Source of the DNA: Streptomyces actuosus
GTDB taxonomy: Bacteria > Actinomycetota > Actinomycetes > Streptomycetales > Streptomycetaceae
Reading direction: 5' to 3'
NCBI RefSeq assembly: GCF_016921115.1
Contig: NZ_JAFFZS010000052.1
Coordinates: forward strand, 1 to 33,529
DNA length: 33,529 nt
The stretch's first letter is position 1. The number at the start of each line of letters is the position of its first letter. The notes under the pieces were generated by a model. The model did not search any database. It had not been told where the DNA came from and was given only the letters and a program-made list of their open reading frames with translations. A program made the translations under genes and the position numbers. This document shows positions 13,606-20,990 of the stretch, piece after piece.

Positions 13606-16367
13606 GGGTGTGTCTCCGTTCGGGAGGTGTCCTCGGCGGCGGTCGGGCCGTCGACGGGCGGGTCGGCGAGTACGGTGACCGTGCCGGCGGCGCCGTCGAC
13701 GCGCAGTCGGCTGCCGGTGCGGATCTCGGTGGTCGCGCCCTCGACCTGGACGACGGTCGGGATGCCCAGTTCCCGGGCCACCACGGCGACATGGGTGAGT
13801 GGGCTGCCGCGTTCGATGACGAGGGCGGCGGCCGAGGGCAGCGCGGCAACCCAGCCGGGGTCGGTGCGGTAGGTGAGAAGGATCCCGCCGCCCGTGTCGC
13901 GCGGTGTGTCGGTGACCACGGCAAGCCCCTCCGCGACGCCGGGGCAGCAGGGGATGCCGCGCAGCTCACGGGCGCCGCTGCGGGCGGCCGGGCCGCTCGT
14001 CCAGCCGGCCCGCTCCAGGTTGCCCGACCAGTACGGTGCGCCGCGGGTGGTGAAGCGGGACGGGGCGTGCAGCGCGGCGTCGGCGGCGAGTTGCCTGCGG
14101 CGCACCGCGACCAGGTCCCGCAGCTCGGTGTGGACGATCATGCCCTCGTAGGCGCCCTTGATCTCGTCCAGCCGCAGCAGGAACACGTCGTCCCACGCGT
14201 CGAGGGCCCCGGCGCGCTCCAGGTCGCGGCCCAGCGCGCGCAGCATGCGCTTGGCCGCTCCGAAGGCGCGGGTGCGGCAGAACCTGAGGCGTTCGCGGTC
14301 GGTGAGGGCCGCCCGGGCCTTGGCCCGGACCCGTTCGTACACCAGCCGGCGAGGGCCGCGCAGGTGCTCGTCGAGGTAGGCGTCGGCCTCGCCGCCGCGT
14401 TCCTGGGGGGTCGTCTCGTCGGTCTCCGGCAGCGCGTCCCGCAGCAGCGTGAACAGCCCGGCCGGGTCGTCGTGCAGGTCGGGGACCTCCAGTTTGAGTT
14501 CGTCGGGGCTGCGGTAGCCGTAGTCGGCGATGTAGGCGTCCACGGCAGCCAGGAAGCCGGTCCGGCCGGCGTCGCTGAGCGCCTGGTACGCCTCGCCGTC
14601 CGGAGTGCGCTCCAGCAGGTCCAGCACGTCGGAGTCGGCGCGTGCCCGGGCGGCCAACTCCCGCAGCGCCCAGACCGGTTCGGTGGACTCGACAGCGCCG
14701 CCCGGGGCGGCCGCGGCCCAGGTGAACCACTCGGGGGCCTGGGGCAGCCAGCGGCGGGTGAGCAGGGCCAGCAGGCCCACGGAGAGCAGGATCGTCGCGT
14801 CCAGGACCTGCATCGGGCCCCATTTCTCGATGAGTTCCCGCTGCAGCCGCCGGAGGCGGCGGTAGGTGTCGTCGCCGGGCAGCGCGTCGTAGTCGACATG
14901 GTTGAAGACGGCATACGCCCGGTAGAAATCGCGGTGGAAGGTCTCCACGGATTTCCGGACGGTGAGGAATCGCCTGGTGAAGATCACCGTGCGGGTCAGC
15001 CGAGAGAGGCGGCCGCGCAGCCCGGGCCGGGGTGTGAATGGGTGGAGTGTGTCGGCCAGTTCGTCGGAAATGCTCTCCGCGACGCCGAGGGATTTCTCCA
15101 GCACGCGCCGGTTGAGCCGGTAGAGCGGGGCCATACGCACCATGCGGTACCAGTGGAACAGGTTGTAGTAGACGCGCCCGTGGATGTGGCCGAGCAGGTG
15201 CGGGGTCCACTCCCGCACCTCGCGCAGTTGCTCACCGCGGACTCCGAGGGCGCGGGCGTAGCTCTCGTACACCTTGGCGTAGGTGTCGGCGGCGAAGGTG
15301 TAGGTGAGCGGGGAGACCACGCCGCTGAAGCTCTCGATGATGTTGGAGTTGTCCCAGATCCGCAGTTCCCCGTCGGGCTCGGGCGCGGGTCCGGCGGCCG
15401 GGGCCGGTGTGGTGACGGGGCGGCTCTGCAGGATCCACAGGTTGCCCTCGGCGATGGCCCACTCGATGTCCTGGGGTGCGCCGTAGCGGTCGGATATGCG
15501 GATCCCGGCCTCGTGCAGCCGGGCCAGGTCGGCACCGGTCAGGGACAGGGTGGTGCGGTCCGTGTCGGCGACCGGCGAGACATGGCAGCCGGGTCCGGAT
15601 CCGGCGTCGTAGCGCTCCTGCTTGTCCCCGACGATCGTGGTCAGCGGTTCACCGGTGGCCGCGTCCAGGACGACGGTGTCCGCGTCGACCGCGCCCGAGA
15701 CGAGCCCTTCCCCCAGCCCGAACACCGCGCTGACCACGTGGCGGTCGGTGCGGCCGGTCGTCGGGTCGGCGGTGAACAGCACTCCGCTGCGCTCGGCGGC
15801 GACCATGCGCTGCAGGACGACGGCGAGGCCGCCGGTGTCGGGCGGAAGCCCGCGCTGCGCGCGGTAGCGCAGGGAACGCGCGGAGAAGGCCGAGGCCCAG
15901 CAGCGGCGGACCCGGGCGGTGACCTCGTCCTGACCGCGGACGTTGAGGAAGCTGTCGAACTGGCCGGCGAAGGAGTGCCGTTCGCCGTCCTCCTCGGCGC
16001 CGGAGGAGCGCACGGCCACCGTGCCGCCGCCGGCCTCCCGGTAGGCGAGGGCGATGGCGTCGGCGACGTGGTCGCCGAGCGGCGCGGTCTCGATCAGGCG
16101 GGCGGCCTCCTCGGCGACCTCCTCGGCGTTCGCGTCCCTGCCGTCGGCGAGAAGGCGCGCCAGGTCCTCGTCCAGTCCGCTGTCGCGGCAGAATTCCGCG
16201 AAAACGTCCAGGCCGAGGATCGACCACGTCGGCACGTCGAATCCGGATGCCGTGAGCGTGTGGAGGTTTCTTCCTTTTCCGCCTGCCTGTCGGGCGACCA
16301 GGGATGGGTCACTGGACGGCGTGAGGATGTGCGGGGACCGGTGCGTGGATCCCGTGGTGAGCGACAA
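13602..16367 (-). CDS. ATP-grasp / swivelling-His phosphotransferase (rifampin phosphotransferase-like)
   Basis: This is a 921-residue dikinase-type enzyme. Residues of about 15-340 form a PPDK_N ATP-grasp domain, seen in GGKGRNLHTL, VAVRSSGAEEDGERHSFAGQ and IEWAIAEGNLWILQSRPVTT. The last 130 residues are the swivelling phosphohistidine domain, with GSPLTHVAVVARELGIP placing the phospho-His at H859. There is no PEP-binding TIM barrel after it, so this is not PEP synthase. The order ATP domain - large helical middle (about 350-790) - His domain is that of rifampin phosphotransferase and of the RedH/PigC condensing enzymes. The middle domain presumably binds the acceptor. ATP would give AMP and Pi with transfer of the beta-phosphate. 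The TTG start at 16367 follows GGAAGGA. It is the first gene of the operon. Confidence 0.88.
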   Translation of the reverse strand: MSLTTGSTHRSPHILTPSSDPSLVARQAGGKGRNLHTLTASGFDVPTWSILGLDVFAEFCRDSGLDEDLARLLADGRDANAEEVAEEAARLIETAPLGDHVADAIALAYREAGGGTVAVRSSGAEEDGERHSFAGQFDSFLNVRGQDEVTARVRRCWASAFSARSLRYRAQRGLPPDTGGLAVVLQRMVAAERSGVLFTADPTTGRTDRHVVSAVFGLGEGLVSGAVDADTVVLDAATGEPLTTIVGDKQERYDAGSGPGCHVSPVADTDRTTLSLTGADLARLHEAGIRISDRYGAPQDIEWAIAEGNLWILQSRPVTTPAPAAGPAPEPDGELRIWDNSNIIESFSGVVSPLTYTFAADTYAKVYESYARALGVRGEQLREVREWTPHLLGHIHGRVYYNLFHWYRMVRMAPLYRLNRRVLEKSLGVAESISDELADTLHPFTPRPGLRGRLSRLTRTVIFTRRFLTVRKSVETFHRDFYRAYAVFNHVDYDALPGDDTYRRLRRLQRELIEKWGPMQVLDATILLSVGLLALLTRRWLPQAPEWFTWAAAAPGGAVESTEPVWALRELAARARADSDVLDLLERTPDGEAYQALSDAGRTGFLAAVDAYIADYGYRSPDELKLEVPDLHDDPAGLFTLLRDALPETDETTPQERGGEADAYLDEHLRGPRRLVYERVRAKARAALTDRERLRFCRTRAFGAAKRMLRALGRDLERAGALDAWDDVFLLRLDEIKGAYEGMIVHTELRDLVAVRRRQLAADAALHAPSRFTTRGAPYWSGNLERAGWTSGPAARSGARELRGIPCCPGVAEGLAVVTDTPRDTGGGILLTYRTDPGWVAALPSAAALVIERGSPLTHVAVVARELGIPTVVQVEGATTEIRTGSRLRVDGAAGTVTVLADPPVDGPTAAEDTSRTETHP

Positions 16368-16385
16368 CTCGCTGTCCTTCCGAAG

Positions 16386-16415
16386 ATGTTACTCAACCTC
16401 GCCCGAATGTTTCAC
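16386..16415 (-). promoter_or_regulatory. Possible promoter of the seven-gene operon
   Basis: On the minus strand GTGAAA (16415-16410) and TAACAT (16391-16386) are separated by 18 bp. They lie just upstream of the GGAAGGA ribosome-binding site and TTG start. This stretch is the least GC-rich part of the intergenic region. The -35 match is weak and the implied leader is very short. Confidence 0.25.
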
Positions 16416-16478
16416 AGCACGGCCGGCCCATGCATTCCACCGGCTCGCGATGGTGATGTTTCGGTCGTCGTAGCATTT

Positions 16479-16676
16479 TCAAATTCCGGCCTCCTCCGAG
16501 CCTTTGAGGACGGTCGGCAGGGACTGACAGCCACGTAGGACGATCCGGTCGCGGCGGATCGGCACGGTGTCCGGAGCGGGCGCGAGGCCGGGAAAGCGGG
16601 CCGGCAACCGACCGAAAGCAATGGTCGCCTCCAGCCGGGCCAGGAAGGCGCCGAAGGGGAGGGACTGCGCATCCAC
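16479..16676 (-). pseudogene. C-terminal remnant of a third cytochrome P450
   Basis: The frame closing with TGA at 16479 encodes GAFLARLEATIAFGRLPARF, then PGL, about ten residues and RDRIVLRGCQSLPTVLKG. From the residue after the heme cysteine onward this matches the C-terminal helix and beta region typical of bacterial P450s (CLGAxLARLEAxIAxGxLLxRFPxL...LRGxxxLPV). The cysteine position itself is replaced (SLPFGA), and nothing upstream in any minus-strand frame resembles ExxR or an I-helix. About 55 residues of P450 survive out of roughly 400. It differs clearly from the two intact P450s at the left, so it derives from a different gene. It is likely a rearrangement scar and non-functional. 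Confidence 0.65.
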
Positions 16677-16995
16677 GGGGCCTCCTGGGGGCAGGCGGTC
16701 TGGGCGGGAGGAGCGGGTGGGGTGGGCGGCCGGGCCCGGAGGGGGCAGCCGCCCCGTGGTGTCCGGACGAAGTGCATCGCAGGCGGGCGGATCGAGGCGG
16801 GTCGCCCCGGGCAGCTCGCGGGTCGCCGGTGCGGTCCGCGGATCCGTTGGCGGAGCCGTCCGCTCCGCGGATGCGGCCGCGCCGTACGCAGTGTGGACCA
16901 CGCCGCCCGCCGGGCACATCCGTCGACCGACTGCACCCCGCGAGCTGTGGTCGGTTCGGTCACTGCCGGCCGCCCCTCGTGCCCGGTGCGACGTT

Positions 16996-17011
16996 CGAGG
17001 GGATTCCTTAG
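16996..17011 (+). promoter_or_regulatory. Putative LuxR-type operator upstream of the LAL regulator (site 3)
   Basis: CGAGGGGATTCCTTAG matches 13 of 16 positions of CTVGGGAWWTBCCBAG and shares ATTCC[CT]TAG[AT]G with the other two sites. It lies 90 bp before the TTG start of the regulator, which would allow autoregulation. Confidence 0.35.
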
Positions 17012-17100
17012 AGCCCGCGCGCGATGTACGGGGCCGCGACGGGTGCGGGCTTAGCGTCCTTCGCTGTCGGACACCGCGCAGCGAGACCAGGGAGGTGCTC

Positions 17101-19887
17101 TTGACCACTCCGACGCTGTCGGGCGGCGCCCTTGTGGGCCGGGCCTCCGAGGCCGCCCGGATACGCCGGTTCGTCACAGACCCCGGTGAGGAAGGCCACG
17201 TGCTGGTCGTCACCGGCGGTCCCGGCATCGGCAAGAGCGCCCTGGTCGACAGCGAGGTCGGCGGACTGCGCGAGGCCGGGGTACGGGTGCTGCGGGCCGA
17301 GGGCAGCGAGACGGAGTCCGAAATGGCGTTCGCCGGCCTCCACCAGGTGCTGCGGCCGGTGCTGCTCCAGGCACCGGTCCTGCCGCAGCGGCAGTGCGAC
17401 GCGCTGCTGGGCGCCTTCGGCATGGCGGCCGGTCAGGCCGAGCCGGACCAGCTGATCCTGCGCGTGGCCGTGCTGGGCCTGCTCGCGCACGTGGCCCGGT
17501 CCCGGCCGGTGCTGATCGTCGTGGAGGACGCCCACTGGGTGGACCGGGACTCCCTGGACGTACTGGCCTTCGTCGCGCGGCGGCTGGAGGGCGAGCGGAT
17601 CGGCCTGCTGGGACTGGTCCGGACCGGCGCGGCACTGCCCTCGTTCGTGCGGTGCTGCCCGGTGCTGGACGTGGGTCCCCTGGACGCGGACGCCGCAGGC
17701 CGGCTCCTGGACGCGCAGCCGCTCCGCCGCGCAGGCCCGCTGCGGGCGCGTGTCCTGGACGAGGCACAGGGCAATCCGCTCGCCCTGATCGAGTTCGCCC
17801 GGTCGGAGCCCGGGCAAGCGCCGTGGCCGGTGGAGCCCCTGCCCCTGGCCGACCGTCTGATGCAGCGCTACGCCACCCGGCTGGCCACCCTGCCCGAAGC
17901 CACCCGGCAGGCCCTGCTGCTGGCGGCGACGGACACCGCTGCCGTGGCCGGCGTGACCCCGGACGTATGGCGGCCGGCCGAAGAGGCGGGCCTGATCGAC
18001 GCCCGTCACACCGCCGTACGGTTCTGCCACCCGTTGATCCGGTCCGCCGTCTACCACGCGGCGCCCCCCACCCTGCGCCGGGCGGCGCACCGGCGGTGCG
18101 CCACCGTGCTGCGCGGCGTCCCTGACCGGCGGGCCTGGCATCTCGCGGCCGCAGGCACCGGACCGGACGAGGCGGTGGCCCGTGAGATGGAGCGTACGGC
18201 ACGGCAGACGGGACGGCGTGGCGGTCTCGTCTCGGCGGCACTGGCGCTGCAACGGGCCGCCGACCTCACCCCCGACCGGCACGAGCGCGCCCGCCGACTC
18301 ACCCTGGCCGCCCGACTGGCCGCGCCGACCGAGCAGACGGCCTGGGTGGAGGATCTGACCGAGCGGGTCCGGACGCTCTCCGACGACCCGGTGCTGCTGG
18401 CCCGGGCCGCCCTCCACCGCGGCCAGGCGCTCGCCCTCACCCCGCGGCGCGCCGCAGCCTACCCGCTGCTGATCCGCACCGCGCGGGACCTGGCCTCCCA
18501 CGACCCCGGCAACGCCCTTCAGGCGCTCGCCACCGCTGCCCTGATCTGCTACTACAGCGGGGACACCGAGCAGCGGAACGAACTGCGCCACGACTTCCTC
18601 CGGCTCGCCGCGGTCATCGGCCCGCGGCCCGAGCCCGACCTCGCCTCCCTGTGGATCCGTACCGCCACCGACCCCTCCGCGGACCGTGCCGGGCTGCTCG
18701 CCGGTGTGCGCCGGCTGGCGTCCGCCGGTACAGCCGGACCGCAACTGCTGGCGGCGACGGCGACCCTGGCCTGGCTGCTCGACGAGAACGCGCTCGCCCT
18801 CGAACTGTTCGACTCCATGGGCGGACCCCCGGGGGCTCCGTCGCCCTTGCCCGACGGGCTGCGCTGCGTCGAGGGGTGGGCTTGCCTGGAGTACGGCCTG
18901 TGGACGCGGAGCCGGGGCGTCGCGGCTGCCTCGGCACGGGCGGCGGCGCAGAGCGATCCGCCCTACACGGCGGCGGCTCCGCCCGCCCTCGACGCCGCCG
19001 TGCTGGCGCTGCGGGGCGAGACGGGGCCGGCGCGCGCCGCCGCCCTGCGGGCGCTGGACCTCGTCGCCGCACGGCAGAACCGGTTCGTGACGGTGCGGGC
19101 GCGCTGGGCGCTGGGGACGGCCGCGTGGGCGGACGGCGACCACGAGACCGCCTATGACCAATTCCGGGCGATGTTCACGGCCGACGGCGACGAGGTCCAT
19201 TACCACGTCTCCCGCTACGGCCTGGCCGACCTCGCCGCGGCCGCCGTCCGCATCGGACGGCACGAGAGCGCCCGCAGGATCGTGGACCGGATCGCCGGGC
19301 GCGCGACGGGCTCCTCGCCGCGGCAGCGGGCGCAGCTCGCCCGCGCCCGGGCGCTGCTGTCGGGCGGCGAGGAGGCGGAGCACCACTTCCGAGCCGCGCT
19401 CGACGAACCGTCGTCGCAGGAGCGGCCGTTCAGCCACGCCCAGACTCAACTCGAGTACGGCGAATGGCTGCGCCGGCGGCTGCGCTCGGGGCGGGCCCGG
19501 CCGCTGCTGGCCGCCGCGCTGGAGACGTTCGTACGGCTGGGCGCCGAGCCCTGGGCCACCCGCGCACGGGCGGAGCTGCGGGCCGCCGGAATCCGCCAGA
19601 GCGGCAGCGCCCGGGACAGGCTCCCCGCGCTCACCCCGCAGCAGAGGCAGATCGTGCGCCTCGCCGCCCGCGGGCTGACCAACCGGGAGATCGGGGAGCG
19701 GCTGCAGCTCTCCCCGCGCACCGTCGGATCCCATCTGTACCGGAGCTTCCCGAAGCTGGGGGTCACCGCCCGCTCCCAGCTCCGGGACATCGTCGACGGC
19801 CGCGCAACGGCCCCGGGACCGTTCGCCCTCGTCGAGGCGGGCACCGGAAGCGACAGCGGCGACGGCCCTCAGGAGCACCCGGCCTGA
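17101..19887 (+). CDS. LAL-type LuxR transcriptional regulator (pathway activator)
   Basis: This is a 928-residue regulator of the large ATP-binding LuxR class, which commonly activates actinobacterial type I PKS clusters. It has Walker A GGPGIGKS (39-46) and Walker B VLIVVEDAHW (about 137-146). A long helical, TPR-like middle region follows, then a C-terminal LuxR helix-turn-helix (about 844-900) reading LTPQQRQIVRLAARGLTNRE and then SPRTVGSHLYRSFPKLGV. The TTG at 17101 follows GGGAGG at 6 bases and begins immediately before the ATPase domain. The frame is open further upstream to 16567, but that part runs through the intergenic region and P450 remnant and has no protein-like character. It is divergent from the seven-gene operon and convergent with the PKS operon. 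It probably binds the repeated element found upstream of itself, the P450s and the exporter. Confidence 0.93.
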   Translation: MTTPTLSGGALVGRASEAARIRRFVTDPGEEGHVLVVTGGPGIGKSALVDSEVGGLREAGVRVLRAEGSETESEMAFAGLHQVLRPVLLQAPVLPQRQCDALLGAFGMAAGQAEPDQLILRVAVLGLLAHVARSRPVLIVVEDAHWVDRDSLDVLAFVARRLEGERIGLLGLVRTGAALPSFVRCCPVLDVGPLDADAAGRLLDAQPLRRAGPLRARVLDEAQGNPLALIEFARSEPGQAPWPVEPLPLADRLMQRYATRLATLPEATRQALLLAATDTAAVAGVTPDVWRPAEEAGLIDARHTAVRFCHPLIRSAVYHAAPPTLRRAAHRRCATVLRGVPDRRAWHLAAAGTGPDEAVAREMERTARQTGRRGGLVSAALALQRAADLTPDRHERARRLTLAARLAAPTEQTAWVEDLTERVRTLSDDPVLLARAALHRGQALALTPRRAAAYPLLIRTARDLASHDPGNALQALATAALICYYSGDTEQRNELRHDFLRLAAVIGPRPEPDLASLWIRTATDPSADRAGLLAGVRRLASAGTAGPQLLAATATLAWLLDENALALELFDSMGGPPGAPSPLPDGLRCVEGWACLEYGLWTRSRGVAAASARAAAQSDPPYTAAAPPALDAAVLALRGETGPARAAALRALDLVAARQNRFVTVRARWALGTAAWADGDHETAYDQFRAMFTADGDEVHYHVSRYGLADLAAAAVRIGRHESARRIVDRIAGRATGSSPRQRAQLARARALLSGGEEAEHHFRAALDEPSSQERPFSHAQTQLEYGEWLRRRLRSGRARPLLAAALETFVRLGAEPWATRARAELRAAGIRQSGSARDRLPALTPQQRQIVRLAARGLTNREIGERLQLSPRTVGSHLYRSFPKLGVTARSQLRDIVDGRATAPGPFALVEAGTGSDSGDGPQEHPA

Positions 19888-19895
19888 CCTCCGCG

Positions 19896-19922
19896 ACCGG
19901 ACGGCTCGGGCGTCCGTCCGGT
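19896..19922. terminator. Hairpin between convergent regulator and PKS operon
   Basis: A perfect 9-bp stem ACCGGACGG/CCGTCCGGT (19896-19904 with 19914-19922) has a 9-nt loop. It lies in the 53-bp gap between the two convergent stop codons and could act in both directions. Confidence 0.55.
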
Positions 19923-19940
19923 CGGCAGACGGCACTCCTC

Positions 19941-20990
19941 TCAGTAGATGGCACCCCGCCCCGGCCCGCTGCCCGCGGCCTCGCGCACCGCGTCGACCAG
20001 TGCCGCCTGCCGCAGGACGGCCTGCGCGGGCCCCTCGAAGTCGCCCCCGTCCAGCACGGTTCGGGCGAACAGCGCGACCAGCGCGGCGAACTGGTGTCCC
20101 GCGGGGAGGGTGCGTTCCTCCACGTGGTCCTGACGCACCAGCCGCAGCACCGGACGCAGGGTGGGCGGTGCCGTGAAGGCACGGTCGAGAGTGATGCTGC
20201 CCTCGCTGCCCCAGAGGGTGCAGGCGCACCGGTACGACCGGTCGAAGCCGAACGTGAGCTGCCCTGTGCGGCCGTCCTGATCGGCGACGAGGGCCGCGCC
20301 CGCCATGTCGACCCCGGTGTCGGGATCGACCCGCAGCACCGCGCCGTGGACCGTGACCTCGGGCCCCAGGTACGCAGTGGCCGCGCGCAGCGTGTAGACG
20401 CCCGCGTCGAACAGCGCGCCGCCGCCCAGCGCCCGGGTGTGGCGGATGTCGCCGACGGGCAGCGGCGGGAAGGCGAACTCGGCGTTGAGATGGCGGGGCT
20501 CGCCGATGGCGCCGGCCTCGACGAGGGCCCGTACGGCGTCGTGCTGGCCGTGGTGGAGGAAAGCGAAGTTCTCCATCAGCAGCAGCCCGGCGTCGTGGGC
20601 GGCGGCGACCAGTTCCGCCGCCTGGGCCAGGTCGGTCACGCACGGCTTCTCGGCGAGGACGTGCTTGCCCGCCGCCAGCGCCCGGGCCACCCATTCGGCG
20701 TGCAGTGCGGGCGGCAGGGGCACGTAGACGGCGTCGATGTCGTCGCGGGCCAGCAGGTCGGCGTAACCGGTGACCGCCTCGCAGCCGAACCGCCGGGCGA
20801 CGGCCTCGGCCTTGCCGCGACTGCGGCTGGCCACGGCCACCAGCCGCACCGAGGGCTCGGCCGCCAGCGCGGGAATCACGGCGCGCCGGGCGATGGCGGC
20901 GCAGCCGACGACTCCGATGTTCAGCACTCGATCCGGCACGGTCTCGCTCTCTTCCGACTGGGGTGGGAAACGTGCCGACGTGCCTGTCAT
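19941..20990 (-). CDS. Gfo/Idh/MocA oxidoreductase, NDP-hexose 3-ketoreductase-like
   Basis: This is a 349-residue NAD(P)-dependent dehydrogenase. The Rossmann start IGVVGCAAIARRAVIPAL (25-42), the EKP motif (114-116) and GGGALFDAGVYTLRAA with Asp195/Tyr199 are those of the Gfo/Idh/MocA family. The blocks MENFAFLHHGQH (139-150), EFAFPPLPVGDIRH and the late RAFTAPP resemble the NDP-4-keto-6-deoxyhexose 3-ketoreductases of deoxysugar pathways. That would imply a 2,6-dideoxysugar or similar, but no glucose-1-phosphate thymidylyltransferase, 4,6-dehydratase or GT1 glycosyltransferase is in the window. It may instead reduce a keto group on the polyketide. Its ATG overlaps the PKS stop codon (20987-20990), so the two are co-translated. 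Residues 1-20 are a polar leader. Confidence 0.85.
   Translation of the reverse strand: MTGTSARFPPQSEESETVPDRVLNIGVVGCAAIARRAVIPALAAEPSVRLVAVASRSRGKAEAVARRFGCEAVTGYADLLARDDIDAVYVPLPPALHAEWVARALAAGKHVLAEKPCVTDLAQAAELVAAAHDAGLLLMENFAFLHHGQHDAVRALVEAGAIGEPRHLNAEFAFPPLPVGDIRHTRALGGGALFDAGVYTLRAATAYLGPEVTVHGAVLRVDPDTGVDMAGAALVADQDGRTGQLTFGFDRSYRCACTLWGSEGSITLDRAFTAPPTLRPVLRLVRQDHVEERTLPAGHQFAALVALFARTVLDGGDFEGPAQAVLRQAALVDAVREAAGSGPGRGAIY

Larger units (their letters stand above)
16368..17100. other. Large intergenic region between divergent operons
   Basis: About 730 bp lie between the phosphotransferase start and the LAL regulator start. It holds the possible operon promoter (16386-16415), a P450 remnant (16479-16676) and a LuxR-type element (16996-17011). 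The stretch 16680-16990 contains no coding signal I can support. Confidence 0.6.

Noticed and set aside
13602..16367. Annotation as PEP synthase or pyruvate phosphate dikinase
   Set aside because: The phospho-His domain is at the extreme C-terminus and no PEP/pyruvate TIM barrel follows it, so the architecture is that of rifampin phosphotransferase-like enzymes.
16567..17100. Upstream in-frame extension of the LAL regulator (178 extra codons)
   Set aside because: It has low-complexity Gly/Arg-rich content, runs across the P450 remnant and putative operator, and a ribosome-binding site with a TTG start lies directly before the ATPase domain.
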